Source of the DNA: Paramicrobacterium chengjingii
Lineage (GTDB): Bacteria > Actinomycetota > Actinomycetes > Actinomycetales > Microbacteriaceae
Direction: 5' to 3'
DNA length: 64,000 nt
Assembly (NCBI RefSeq): GCF_011751765.2
Contig: NZ_CP061169.1
Location: 3,100,001-3,164,000 of the forward strand
Shown here: piece by piece, positions 23,939 to 32,884 of the stretch
Position numbering within the stretch: the first letter of the stretch is position 1
How the letters are laid out: each line of letters starts with the position of its first letter
The notes under the pieces: model-generated
Database searches by the model: none
What the model was told of the DNA's origin: nothing
What the model saw: the letters and a program-made list of their open reading frames with translations, nothing else
Made by a program: the position numbers and the translations under genes

Positions 23939-25375
23939 CTACTCGATCCCCGTGTAGACCGTCTTCTCCCAGGTGTAGAACTCGGTCGCCGTGTGCCCCT
24001 GCTCGCGGAATGTGTTGGACGAAGAGTCCTTCACTCCCCCGAACGGCACGTGCAGGTCGAGCCCTGAGGTCGGTCGGTTCACCTTTACGACACCGGCCTG
24101 CACACGGCTGGCGAAGTCGGTCGAGTGGGTGAGGCTGTCGGTGCAGATGCCCGCAGTCAGACCGTAGGGCGAGTCGTTGATTGCTGCGAGACCCGATTCG
24201 TAGTCGTCGACGTCGAGGACCGCGACAACCGGCCCGAAGATCTCGTCCGTGGCCAACGGCGAATCGTGCGCTACATCTGTGGCGACGACCGGCGCGAAGT
24301 GAAGCCCGTCAGCACTCGCGTCACCGTAAAGCAGACGCGCGCCGGCGTCTGCGGCATCCTGAACCGCTGATACATCCTGATTAAGCTGTGCATCGCTCAC
24401 GACAGGACCCATCGTCGTGCCGGCATCGAGCCCGTCACCGGGAACGTACGTGCCGGCAAGGGCAGTGAGCTCGTCGAGAAACGCCTGGCGAACGCCAGGC
24501 GTCACGTAGACGCGCGAGGTTGCTGTGCACGCCTGCCCCGTGAGACTGAATGCGCCAGCGGCAACGACATTCGCTGCCTTCTTCGCGTCGGCATCGTCGA
24601 GAACGAGCACGCCGTTCTTGCCGCCCATCTCCAGTTGGGCGCGGGCGCGACGGGCACCGAGGGTTTGCTGCAGCTGCAGCCCGACACTGGTCGACCCGGT
24701 GAACGAGAGCGCTGCGACGCGCGGGTCGCGAGCGAGCGCCTCACCCACGACGCTTCCGCGCCCGTGCACGACATTGAAGACTCCGGCAGGAAGGCCGGCG
24801 TCGTGCAGTGCCATGGCCAAGTGCGTCGCCGACATGGGGGTGATCTCGGCGGGCTTCAGTACGACTGCGTTGCCGCTGATCAGCGCGGGCGCGGTCTTCC
24901 ACGCCGGAATCGCGATGGGGAAGTTCCACGGCGTGATCAAACCCACGACGCCGAGCGCCTCGCGGCGCGTGGTGACAGTGGTGTTCGGCATGCCGCTCGA
25001 AAACACCGAGCCGCTTGACGCCCAGCCGAGCGAGCCGAAGAACTGGAAGACGCCGATCGCGCGTCCCACTTCGCCCTCGGCCTCAGCGCGCGTCTTACCT
25101 TCTTCGCGCACAAGATCTTCGGCGATCTGCGGCTTGCGTTCGGTGAGCAGCTGCGCGGCCTTGAGAAGCACGGCACCGCGAACCGGCGCGGGCGTCGCGG
25201 CCCACGCGCTCTGCGCGTCGACGGCGGCTGCGATGGCGGCATCCGTCTCTGTCGTGCCTCCGACGGGCGCGAGCACGGCAACCTCGCCTGGGCGTGCGGG
25301 GTTGCGGCGTTCCTTGCCCGCGTCTCCGAAGAGTTCTCCGGCGATCAGGTGTTGAGCTACAGCGGGAGAGGTCAT
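23939..25375 (-). CDS. NAD(P)-dependent aldehyde dehydrogenase (ketoglutarate-semialdehyde/benzaldehyde type)
   Basis: The protein has 478 residues. LITPWNFPIAIPAWK, FTGSTSVG, ELGG-equivalent LEMGGKN (Glu249) and GQACTATSR (Cys283) give the ALDH active site. The ending VPFGGVKDSSSNTFREQGHT is reminiscent of alpha-ketoglutarate semialdehyde dehydrogenases, which act after DapA-family sugar-acid dehydratases; benzaldehyde/vanillin-type enzymes are an alternative. The start MTSPAVAQ is preceded by AAAGGA. It lies in the same direction as the SDR and DapA-family genes of the acyl-CoA locus. It would oxidise an aldehyde intermediate to the acid. Confidence 0.88.
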   Translation of the reverse strand: MTSPAVAQHLIAGELFGDAGKERRNPARPGEVAVLAPVGGTTETDAAIAAAVDAQSAWAATPAPVRGAVLLKAAQLLTERKPQIAEDLVREEGKTRAEAEGEVGRAIGVFQFFGSLGWASSGSVFSSGMPNTTVTTRREALGVVGLITPWNFPIAIPAWKTAPALISGNAVVLKPAEITPMSATHLAMALHDAGLPAGVFNVVHGRGSVVGEALARDPRVAALSFTGSTSVGLQLQQTLGARRARAQLEMGGKNGVLVLDDADAKKAANVVAAGAFSLTGQACTATSRVYVTPGVRQAFLDELTALAGTYVPGDGLDAGTTMGPVVSDAQLNQDVSAVQDAADAGARLLYGDASADGLHFAPVVATDVAHDSPLATDEIFGPVVAVLDVDDYESGLAAINDSPYGLTAGICTDSLTHSTDFASRVQAGVVKVNRPTSGLDLHVPFGGVKDSSSNTFREQGHTATEFYTWEKTVYTGIE

Positions 25376-25408
25376 GATGTGTCCTTTCACGAAGATGACG
25401 AGGGGGTG

Positions 25409-26182
25409 TCAGAGAGAGCGGACGAGGCCACCGTCGACGCGCAGTGCGACGCCGGTGATGTATGCGGCTTGTCCGCTGCACAGGAAGGCTCCGGCCGCGC
25501 CGAACTCGTGTGGTTCGCCATAGCGTTCGGCGGGAATCGCCTGCTGCGAACGGCGCGCGGCCTCGGCAGGCTCGATGCCCTGGCGCTCGGCTTGTGCTGC
25601 ATCGAGCTGCGCAACGCGATCTGTGGCGATGCGCCCGGGCAGCAGCAGATTGACGGTGACGCCGTCTGCGGCGACCTCTGCGGAGAGCGTCTTAAGGTAG
25701 CCAGCCAGCGCAGCTCGCCCGAGATTGGATGACGCGAGATTGGCGATCGGCGACACAATGCCGCTGGACCCGACGGCGAGGATGCGTCCCCAGCCACGGT
25801 CGCGCATTCCCGGAAGCACGCGCGACACGAGGTCGTGACCCGGAGCGACGAGCCGCTCGAATGCGTCAGCAACGTCGTCCGCTGATGCATCGGCTGCCGT
25901 TCCGGGGCGCGGGCCCGGCCCGTTGATCACCAGCACGTCGATGGGGCCGAACGCGCTCGTCGCGGTCTCGATCGCCGCGGCACGGGACTCGCCGTCAGTG
26001 ACGTCGAGTTCGATGCCTACGCCTGCGGGCAGGCCCGCCGCGATCTGCTCGGCGAGATCGCCGCGCCGGCCGGTGACAGCGACATTCGCTCCCTCGGCTG
26101 CGAGCGCCTCCGCGATCGCACGCCCGAGCCCACCGGTGGATGCCGCGACAAACGCGGTCTTGCCGTGCAGCTGCAGATCCAT
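25409..26182 (-). CDS. SDR-family oxidoreductase with altered active site
   Basis: The protein has 257 residues. The Rossmann motif AASTGGLGRAIAEAL and a NAG-equivalent VINGPGPRPG are present, and the family C-terminus ITGVALRVDGGL is clear. The catalytic YxxxK is not: the position after the active-site Ser strand reads ASSNLGRAAL, giving Ser and Arg in place of Tyr and Lys. A known FabG-like subgroup shares this, and its chemistry is uncertain. The start ATG overlaps the stop of the DapA-family gene (TGATG), so the two are coupled. Confidence 0.82.
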   Translation of the reverse strand: MDLQLHGKTAFVAASTGGLGRAIAEALAAEGANVAVTGRRGDLAEQIAAGLPAGVGIELDVTDGESRAAAIETATSAFGPIDVLVINGPGPRPGTAADASADDVADAFERLVAPGHDLVSRVLPGMRDRGWGRILAVGSSGIVSPIANLASSNLGRAALAGYLKTLSAEVAADGVTVNLLLPGRIATDRVAQLDAAQAERQGIEPAEAARRSQQAIPAERYGEPHEFGAAGAFLCSGQAAYITGVALRVDGGLVRSL

Positions 26183-27102
26183 CAGCGCACCTCCTGCGCA
26201 TCGAGTTCCACCAAATGGTCGGCGGCTATCTCATCGAGTTCGTTCGGGAATTTGACGGCGGGTGCGCGAACGGCAGCCGAGGTGAAGAGCCCCCGCCGGC
26301 GGAACAGCTCCTTGCGAAGAGCGAGAGCGATGCCGGGCTGCTGTTCGAAGTTGATCAGCGGCAGGTACGGCACCAGCTCCGCTCGAGCTGCTTCGGCATC
26401 ACCCGCCAACCAAGCCGAGACGCAGCTGACAAGCGCTTCCGGGAAAGAAAACCCGGTCATCGCCCCGGCAGAACCGGCGGCAAGCTCGTCGAGCAACCCC
26501 TGCCCTCCGAGTCCGCCGAAGACGGAAACCTCGACGCTCGCCGTGATGCGGGCGATCGCAACGGCCGTCGGCGGTGCTTCCGCCTTCACCGCTGAGACGA
26601 ACGGGCTCGCCTCCACGACGGCAATCAGGCTGTCTGTCGAGATGGAGATGCCGCTGGACTTCGGGTAATCCTGCAGCACGACAGCTGCGCCTGTCGCCGC
26701 GTGGATTCGCCTCAGATGCTCGATCACGACGGCAGAGCTGCCGGAGTTCGCCTGAACCATGACGGCCTGCAGACGGTCACCGACCGTTGCCTGCGCGTTT
26801 TCGATCTCTGAAATCGCCGGTGCGGTCGCGAGAGAGGTGATCCCGGCGACGATCGGCAGTCGGCTGTGCTCGGCGACGACGCCGAGCACCTGCATCCGCT
26901 CCGCCGCAGTCAGCGCGGCGGCCTCGCCGAACACGCCGAGCACGGTGAGACCGGCGGCCCCGACCGATTCGTAGAACTGCACGAGACGCGCGAGGCTCGC
27001 CTCGTCAATCTCGCCGGCATCCGTGAATGGTGTGGCGACGACCCCCCACACTCCGCGTGCGAGCGGGTCGACGCGCTGTTCGGAAATACCCTGCTGCGTC
27101 AT
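26182..27102 (-). CDS. DapA/DHDPS-family lyase
   Basis: The protein has 306 residues and a TIM barrel of class I aldolase type. The Schiff-base Lys173 lies in FVSAVKAEAPP and the partner Tyr146 in VLQDYPKSSG. The usual TTGE signature is GVFGE here, so the first Thr pair that works in proton relay is missing. The family includes dihydrodipicolinate synthase, N-acetylneuraminate lyase and sugar-acid dehydratases/aldolases. With the KGSADH-like ALDH downstream a 2-oxoacid substrate is plausible, but not shown. The start MTQQGISE follows a GGGGAAG site at the end of the hydratase gene. Confidence 0.82.
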   Translation of the reverse strand: MTQQGISEQRVDPLARGVWGVVATPFTDAGEIDEASLARLVQFYESVGAAGLTVLGVFGEAAALTAAERMQVLGVVAEHSRLPIVAGITSLATAPAISEIENAQATVGDRLQAVMVQANSGSSAVVIEHLRRIHAATGAAVVLQDYPKSSGISISTDSLIAVVEASPFVSAVKAEAPPTAVAIARITASVEVSVFGGLGGQGLLDELAAGSAGAMTGFSFPEALVSCVSAWLAGDAEAARAELVPYLPLINFEQQPGIALALRKELFRRRGLFTSAAVRAPAVKFPNELDEIAADHLVELDAQEVR

Positions 27103-27106
27103 GCGA

Positions 27107-27910
27107 TCACTTCCCCGGCCAGATTGGTTTGCGCTTCTGCTGGAATGCGGCGACACCCTCGGCCGAGTCTTCGCTGTCGAGCGCGTCAACAAGTGCGGGC
27201 AACCGCATCGCCCGCGCTTCGTGCGCCGTGAGATGGGCCGTGCGCGACACCATCTGTTTAACGGCTCTCACCGATGTTGGCGCACAGGCGAGAATCTGCT
27301 CGATCCACCGCTCGACTGCCTCGTCGAGCTCGCCTGCAGTGACGACCTCATTGACGAGACCCATCCCCTGCATCTCCTCTGCCGGCGCCTTGCGCCCGGT
27401 GAGCAGAAGGCTCATCGCCTGCGTGTACGGAACTCGACGCACCAGCTGATGGATGCCGCCATCCAACGCGAGGCGGCCGACACGCGGTTCGGTGAGCCCG
27501 AACTGGGCGCGATCGGCCGCCACAACGATGTCGGCGCCGAGCACGATCTCCATGCCGCCCCCGAGAGCGTAGCCGTTCACCTTCGCGATCACGGGAACAT
27601 CGAGCGTCGTGCGCAGACTCAGCCCGCCGAAGCCGTTGGGGTCGAGCTCGGCCCAGTACTGAAGACCCGTCTTGTCAACGGCATCCGCCGACATGTCGGC
27701 TCCAACGCAGAATGCCTTCTCTCCGCCCCCTGTGACGACGACGAGACGCACTCGGTCATCGGCTTCGATCGTTGCCCAGATCTCGTTGAGCCTGTCGTGC
27801 GTTGCCCGATCGACGGCATTAAGCACGCGCGGCCTATCGATGATCACGGTGGCGACACCGCGATCGTCGACGTCGAACCTGACCTCGTCGGCCTGTGTAT
27901 CGTCGGTCAT
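27107..27910 (-). CDS. Enoyl-CoA hydratase/isomerase family protein
   Basis: The protein has 267 residues. The crotonase fold is seen as ATVIIDRPRVLNAVD, FCVGADMS (oxyanion hole), KVNGYALGGGMEIVLGAD and GLTEPRVGRLALDGG. The catalytic glutamates at the usual positions are only partly conserved (GLTEPRVG has Glu), so hydratase, isomerase or acyl-CoA lyase activity is open. Its start overlaps the CoA-transferase stop by 4 bp. It acts on the CoA thioester made by that enzyme. Confidence 0.88.
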   Translation of the reverse strand: MTDDTQADEVRFDVDDRGVATVIIDRPRVLNAVDRATHDRLNEIWATIEADDRVRLVVVTGGGEKAFCVGADMSADAVDKTGLQYWAELDPNGFGGLSLRTTLDVPVIAKVNGYALGGGMEIVLGADIVVAADRAQFGLTEPRVGRLALDGGIHQLVRRVPYTQAMSLLLTGRKAPAEEMQGMGLVNEVVTAGELDEAVERWIEQILACAPTSVRAVKQMVSRTAHLTAHEARAMRLPALVDALDSEDSAEGVAAFQQKRKPIWPGK

Positions 27911-29139
27911 TTCAGCACCCCCAGTTCATGCAGACGGCGAATTTCGTCGTCGTCGAAGCCATTCTCCGCAAGGATCTCATCGTTGTGCTCTCCCAGGCGG
28001 GGAGCAACCCGGCGCACCGTCGCGGGTGTGTGCGAGAGATGAATCGGCGCGTTCAGCGTGCGGAAAGTGCCGGCGGTCGGGTGCTGCGACTCGACGATCA
28101 TTCCGTTTGCCGCCGTCTGCTCATCGTCCAGTGTTTCGGCCAGCGTGCGCACGGGTGCATTGAGCAGGCCCTCTGCCTCGAGCCTCTCCGTCCAATACGC
28201 AGTGCTGTTGGTGGCAAAACGCTCGGCGAAGATCTTCTGCAGCGCCGACCGGTTCTCCACCTGCTTGTCGTGCGTTGCGAATTCGGGGCGAAGCGTGAGG
28301 TCCTCCTCAAGCCCGAGCGCCGCCGAGATGTGCAGCAGCGGGTCAGCAGCGAACCCGCCGACCATGCAGACAGCGGAGTCGGTTGTGGCGAAAACGCCGG
28401 TCAACGGCATCCGTCCCCAGTTCACCTCGAACCCGCGGTTCAGCTGCATTGCCGCCTCTTGCATCTGCATGTGAAGCATCGAGTCGTACATGGTGACCTC
28501 GACCTTCTGCCCTTCGCCCGTCTCGTCGCGCGAGCGCAGGGCGAGGAGGATGCCCTGAAAAAGGTGCATGCCTGTTGTGTAGTCGCAGAGCGTCGTCGGG
28601 TAGACGGTGAGCGGATCGTCGTCTGAGCTGCGCCGCCACATGACGCCCGAGTACGCCTGGTTGATGACGTCTTGCCCGCCAAGCGATGAGTAGGGCCCCG
28701 TGTTTCCGAAACCGGTGCCCGATGCCCAGACGAGACGCGGATTGAGCTTTTTCAGCTCGTCGTAGCCGAAGCCCATGCGTTCCATCACACCGGCGCGGAA
28801 GTTGCTGACGACCACGTCGGCTCCCGCGATGATGTCGCGCATCACAGAGCGACCCTCTTCTGACTTCGTGTCGATCGCCATGCCACGTTTGTTGCGGTTG
28901 ATCGACAGGAAGATCGGGTTGTCCTGCCCGTCCTTGTCTGGCAGTGAGTTGCGCGACGTGTCGCCCCGGCCGGGGCGCTCCACCTTGATCACGTCGGCAC
29001 CGAAATCACCGAGCAGCTGCGTGCAGCTCGGGCCCATGAATACCTGGGTGAAGTCGACGACGGTGATGCCGTCGAGCGGAAGTCCACGCGGCGCAGCGGC
29101 CGCGGCATCCGCCTTCTCGTTCGCTGCCTGCATGGTCAT
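27907..29139 (-). CDS. CaiB/BaiF (family III) CoA-transferase, copy 1
   Basis: The protein has 410 residues. LPLDGITVVDFTQVFMGPSC opens the fold. VERPGRGD and NRNKRGMAID bind CoA, and Asp157 in the SSLGGQDVIN segment is the expected acyl-anhydride nucleophile. It moves CoA from a donor thioester to a carboxylic acid. It overlaps the FAD-oxidoreductase gene by 4 bp. A second, very similar copy lies at 35.8 kb beside the ABC importer. The acid substrate is unknown. An alternative ATG occurs two codons downstream. Confidence 0.9.
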   Translation of the reverse strand: MTMQAANEKADAAAAAPRGLPLDGITVVDFTQVFMGPSCTQLLGDFGADVIKVERPGRGDTSRNSLPDKDGQDNPIFLSINRNKRGMAIDTKSEEGRSVMRDIIAGADVVVSNFRAGVMERMGFGYDELKKLNPRLVWASGTGFGNTGPYSSLGGQDVINQAYSGVMWRRSSDDDPLTVYPTTLCDYTTGMHLFQGILLALRSRDETGEGQKVEVTMYDSMLHMQMQEAAMQLNRGFEVNWGRMPLTGVFATTDSAVCMVGGFAADPLLHISAALGLEEDLTLRPEFATHDKQVENRSALQKIFAERFATNSTAYWTERLEAEGLLNAPVRTLAETLDDEQTAANGMIVESQHPTAGTFRTLNAPIHLSHTPATVRRVAPRLGEHNDEILAENGFDDDEIRRLHELGVLK

Positions 29140-30500
29140 ACCCCCACCGTCTCCGCCTCGTCGATCGTGGCATTCTCTGACGGAATGTCACCCGGGTCAG
29201 CGTTGTGCTGGCGCATGCGCTGCTGAATCTCGAGAGCGTCGACGTCGCGCACAAGAATCTTCTGTTCGATGGCGAGTGTCGCCGCCGATGCGACGGCCTG
29301 ACCCATGGCCATGCACGGCGGAATCTCCCGCGAAGACTTCTGTGCATCGGAAGTCGCCGAGTAGTGCCGTCCGGCGACGAGCAGCTGGTCGACTTTCGTC
29401 GGCAGAAGAGAGCGGTACGGGTAGTAGTAGTCGCGGCCCCGCGCCACGGTGTCAGAGAAGTGGCGACGCTGCGTGACGTCGTCTTTTGTCATGACGTACT
29501 CGCCCTGCAGCAAACGCGTCTGGCGCACGCCCATCTGCGGTGCTGTGTCAATGACGAAACAGTTCTCAAAGCCGGGCAGAAATTCCTTGACGTACTCCAC
29601 AGCCTCGGCAATGCGCTCGCGCGCCGCGAACTCGGCCTCGGTGAGAGAGGCAGGGTCGGCGCCGTCGTACCCGGTCATATGCGGCGCATTGCACCACACG
29701 ACCCCGGGAAGCGGCGTCTTGAGCCACCACAGTTCCCACGCGCCGCCCAGAATGCGCTTCACCTTGCGGTTGATCGCCCGTGCCGCCTTCGGGTCGCCCT
29801 GCTCAAACTCCTCGGCGCGCTTCGTGTCGACACCGGCGAGACGGAACACCAAAGTCGTGATGTAGCTGCCCTGAATGAAGTCGGCACCGGCGCGCGATGC
29901 GACGTCGATGTCACCAGTCGTGTCGATCACGACGTCGGCCATGTGCGCCTGAGGGCCGGCCTTGGTCTCGGCGATCACGCCCTTCATCACGCCGTCGTCG
30001 ACGATCGGGCGCGAGAACCACGAGTGCAGCAGCAGGTTGACTCCCGACTCGCGCACGAGGTCGTTCGACACGCGCTTCCAGCCGTCGGGATCGAATGCGG
30101 CGGCGTAACAGATCGGCTTCGGGTTGACGTGAGTGTGAAAGTCGAAGGTGCCGAAACGGCCCCACTTGTTCCACAGCTCCTGCGATGCCTTGCGGTCGTC
30201 GGCCGGCGGCACAATTGCGAGATCGAGCTTCTGCAGCCGTTCGATGTACTCGGAGACGACACCGGTGACGGTGATCTCCTGACCGTTGATCATGTCATCG
30301 AGCACGAGCACCATTCCGCCCGAGGCGAGCCCGCCGAGCGAGGGATACCGTTCGAGCAGCGTGACGGATGCTCCAGAGCGAGCCGCCGTGACGGCCGCGG
30401 CGACACCGGCGGGGCCGCCGCCGACGACGAGCACGTTCGAGCGGGAGGCAATCGGCGCTCTCAGGTCATCACTGGTGACGCGAAGATCGTAGGTTGTCAT
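29136..30500 (-). CDS. FAD-dependent oxidoreductase (FAD_oxidored type)
   Basis: The protein has 454 residues. A Rossmann FAD-binding motif (VLVVGGGPAGVAAAVTAARS) near residue 23 is followed by the adenine-binding LLERYPSLGGLASGGM, as in PF12831-type proteins. The middle region contains ADVVIDTTGDIDVASRAGAD, and the C-terminal part GRHYSATSDAQKSSREIPPCM with MGQAVASAATLAIE closes the FAD site. It is a cytoplasmic flavoenzyme that probably dehydrogenates or hydroxylates the imported substrate. I set the start at MTTYDLRV; the upstream MFS gene ends 7 bp before it. Confidence 0.86.
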   Translation of the reverse strand: MTTYDLRVTSDDLRAPIASRSNVLVVGGGPAGVAAAVTAARSGASVTLLERYPSLGGLASGGMVLVLDDMINGQEITVTGVVSEYIERLQKLDLAIVPPADDRKASQELWNKWGRFGTFDFHTHVNPKPICYAAAFDPDGWKRVSNDLVRESGVNLLLHSWFSRPIVDDGVMKGVIAETKAGPQAHMADVVIDTTGDIDVASRAGADFIQGSYITTLVFRLAGVDTKRAEEFEQGDPKAARAINRKVKRILGGAWELWWLKTPLPGVVWCNAPHMTGYDGADPASLTEAEFAARERIAEAVEYVKEFLPGFENCFVIDTAPQMGVRQTRLLQGEYVMTKDDVTQRRHFSDTVARGRDYYYPYRSLLPTKVDQLLVAGRHYSATSDAQKSSREIPPCMAMGQAVASAATLAIEQKILVRDVDALEIQQRMRQHNADPGDIPSENATIDEAETVGV

Positions 30501-30507
30501 GGTGTTC

Positions 30508-31806
30508 TCACTTTCCAACGTGGATGCCGTTGATACGGCGGGCAATCAGGTAGAAGATGACGCTGAGCGCTGAGAGCACTGCAACGTAAACGGGGAAGGC
30601 CCAGTCGAGCCCGGCGGACTGAAACCAGACGAGCAGAAAGGAGGCTGTTCCACCGAAGATGGCGACGCCAAGTCCGTAGCCGAGCGATGTTCCTGCCCCG
30701 CGGTAGCTCTTGGGCATGAGGGATGCCGACACGACGTTGTAGAGCGTCATGTTGAGCACCAGCACGACAGAACCGCCGAGCAGCACTGCCGCGAAACCGC
30801 CGATTCCGGGCTGCACGTAGAGCAGCATCAGGAAAACGGAAGGAATGGCGAGGATGCGCGCGACGACGAACCACTTCGAGATGGCGCGTCCGTCAACGAG
30901 CCGTCCGACGACGAGGCTTCCGACAACGAGGATGAGTCCGAGCACGGTGGTCAGTGCGAACACGGCCGTCGGGTCTTCCTGCATTGTGGATCGCGCTGCG
31001 TTGGGGAGGCCGACGTTCCAGGCATAGTTGTACGCCTGCACGGCGCCGACGACGAAGATGATCGCGAGCACGCTGACCCAGCTCTTGCGCACGCCCGTCC
31101 AGACCGAACCGGTAGTCGCCTGCTCAAGCTCGTCCTTCTTCATCGTCTCGGGCAGCGTGCGCCGCAGGTAGAGAATCACGAAGCCGAATGCGGCGCCGAC
31201 GACGAACGGAATGCGCCAGCCCCAGTCGCTCATTGCTCCGTCGCCGATGCTTGCGGAGACGATGAAGCTCACGAGCGGAGCGAGCACGATGCCGACGTTC
31301 ACGAAGAACGAGATGATTCCGGCGACGAAGCCCTCACGCCCCTCCGGCACCAACTCGACAGCGTGCGCCGTGGAGAGTGGCGCCTCGACGCCGGTGGAGA
31401 TTCCCTGCACAACACGGCAGAGCAGCAGAATGATCGGGGCCCAGATGCCGATCGATTCGTATGTCGGCGACACGGCGATCACCAGTGTGCTCACGGCCAT
31501 CATGGTGATCGACAGCATCATGATCTTGCGTCTGCCGATGCGGTCGGCGAAGGTGCCGAGCACCACGCCACCGAGCGGACGGAAGAGGAACCCGACAGCG
31601 AAGATCGCGAGTGCATCGAGCGTTGCGGTCACCGGATCGACGCTCGGAAAGAAGTGGGGGCCAATGTACGACGAGAGCAGCCCGAAGATCATCCAGTCAT
31701 ACCACTCGAGGGTATTTCCGAGTCCGAGGCCGAGAATTCCTCTGCGCACCTCCGGCGTGAAGCGCTCGCGCTTACGCCACTTTTTGTTGACGCCAGTGTC
31801 AATCAT
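30508..31806 (-). CDS. MFS transporter, metabolite:H+ symporter (MHS) type
   Basis: The protein has 432 residues and twelve predicted helices. GLGLGNTLEWYDWMIFGLLS is the hallmark first helix of MHS carriers (ProP, ShiA, KgtP). Motif A appears as GTFADRIGRRKIMML, and SWGWRIPF-like DWGWRIPFVVGA supports the family. It imports an organic acid or betaine with protons. It is the first gene of the acyl-CoA operon that continues through FAD oxidoreductase, CoA-transferase, hydratase, DapA, SDR, ALDH and deaminase. The start has a strong AAGGAG site. Confidence 0.9.
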   Translation of the reverse strand: MIDTGVNKKWRKRERFTPEVRRGILGLGLGNTLEWYDWMIFGLLSSYIGPHFFPSVDPVTATLDALAIFAVGFLFRPLGGVVLGTFADRIGRRKIMMLSITMMAVSTLVIAVSPTYESIGIWAPIILLLCRVVQGISTGVEAPLSTAHAVELVPEGREGFVAGIISFFVNVGIVLAPLVSFIVSASIGDGAMSDWGWRIPFVVGAAFGFVILYLRRTLPETMKKDELEQATTGSVWTGVRKSWVSVLAIIFVVGAVQAYNYAWNVGLPNAARSTMQEDPTAVFALTTVLGLILVVGSLVVGRLVDGRAISKWFVVARILAIPSVFLMLLYVQPGIGGFAAVLLGGSVVLVLNMTLYNVVSASLMPKSYRGAGTSLGYGLGVAIFGGTASFLLVWFQSAGLDWAFPVYVAVLSALSVIFYLIARRINGIHVGK

Positions 31807-31920
31807 GTTGCTCCTTAGTCACACGTCGACAATGCACGCGTGAATGCAGGCTCCATCGATCTCGATCCTGTCTGGACCGTGATGGAGGTTATGAATGGAT
31901 GCGGTGAGTTCCGCGCGGAC

Positions 31921-32529
31921 CTACCAGGTCGGCGGTGTGATCACCCAGATCGCTACGCACGTTTCGTCGTAGTCGTTTCGGTACCAATGCGGAATCGTGG
32001 AGTCGAAAGTGATCGAGTCGCCGGCTTCAAGCTGGTGCCTCTGGCCATTGAGGTACACATCTTTCTTTCCCGACAGAACAAGCCCGAACTCTTCGCCTCC
32101 GTGTGTGAACGGAATGTCGCTGGTGTCGTGTCCCGGAGGCGTAACGACCCAGAGTGCTTCGAGGGTGCCATTGAGGTCGGGGGTGAGCAGCTCGTATGCG
32201 GCTTCACCGACGGCTTCAGGGGCAACTCCCTTGAGGTCTCTCCGCTCTGCCTTGCGCACAACGGGAGATCGTGTGTCTTCATGGCTGGGGAACAGCTTCC
32301 CCACTGGGATCTCCAGGCCATGTGCCAACTGCGCCATTGTCGTGAATGACGGGTTGGCGAGTCCTCTCTCGATCTGGCTGACGATCGCCGGACTGAGGCG
32401 TGTGACCTCAGACAGGTCTTGCAAGGTCAGCCCCTTCTCCTTGCGGAGGGCGCGCACCCGGCTGCCAACACTCGTGAGAATTGCGTCGACGGCCAGCCCC
32501 TGCGACGTATCGCTTGGTGAGAAAGCCAT
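31921..32529 (-). CDS. XRE-family regulator with cupin domain
   Basis: The protein has 202 residues. The HTH (LRKEKGLTLQDLSEVTRLSP, then IVSQIERGLANPS) covers residues 20-75. A C-terminal cupin_2 ligand domain contains GGEEFGLVLSGKKDVYLNG, LEAGDSITFDSTIPHWYRN. Such regulators respond to small metabolites and often control polyamine, amino-acid or organic-acid catabolism. The start MAFSPSDT has GGAGG close upstream; the longer ORF covers the promoter. It is placed between the MFS operon (downstream, same strand) and the divergent NitT/TauT importer, with matching boxes in the divergent gap. Confidence 0.88.
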   Translation of the reverse strand: MAFSPSDTSQGLAVDAILTSVGSRVRALRKEKGLTLQDLSEVTRLSPAIVSQIERGLANPSFTTMAQLAHGLEIPVGKLFPSHEDTRSPVVRKAERRDLKGVAPEAVGEAAYELLTPDLNGTLEALWVVTPPGHDTSDIPFTHGGEEFGLVLSGKKDVYLNGQRHQLEAGDSITFDSTIPHWYRNDYDETCVAIWVITPPTW

Positions 32530-32560
32530 GGATGCAACCTCCGGAATCAAGATGGACGTT

Positions 32561-32582
32561 TTTAGTATATTGAAGTTTTTTA
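32561..32582 (+). promoter_or_regulatory. 22-bp box proximal to the XRE-cupin gene
   Basis: The core TTTAGTATATTGAA is followed by a T-tract. It lies 32-53 bp upstream of the XRE-cupin start and matches the box at 32717-32738 in opposite orientation at 21 of 22 positions. It may overlap the regulator's promoter and serve for autoregulation. Confidence 0.55.
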
Positions 32583-32716
32583 CTAGGTCAAATATTTTGA
32601 TGAAACTCGGATGCCGAATCGGAAAAGTCCACGGCGGCACGCCCATCTTCCACAAGGCTACCGACCGACCCCCTTCCACAAACAACCAATTCTTTTTCCC
32701 TGTTTGGTTGACTCAG

Positions 32717-32738
32717 TAAAAAAGTTCAATATACTAAA
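32717..32738 (-). promoter_or_regulatory. 22-bp box proximal to the NitT/TauT importer promoter
   Basis: On the minus strand it reads the same as the box at 32561, differing at one base. The TTCAATATACTAAA core may overlap a -10-like element for the rightward transcript. The mirrored arrangement suggests one regulator controlling both directions. Confidence 0.55.
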
Positions 32739-32884
32739 TTTACTTTCACCGTTCCCGCACGGACAGCACGTCGGGGAACGGGCTTGGAGACCCCAGCACG
32801 GAAGTATCCGCACCGCGCGCAATCGAAGAATCTGAGCGAACCGCCCTTCGCGACACCGCTCGAGAAGCATCCCTATTCAGTCCC

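Noticed and set aside
29205..30533. 442-codon ORF antisense to the FAD oxidoreductase
   Set aside because: Low-complexity Arg/Gly/Asp composition typical of high-GC shadow frames; the opposite strand has clear FAD motifs.
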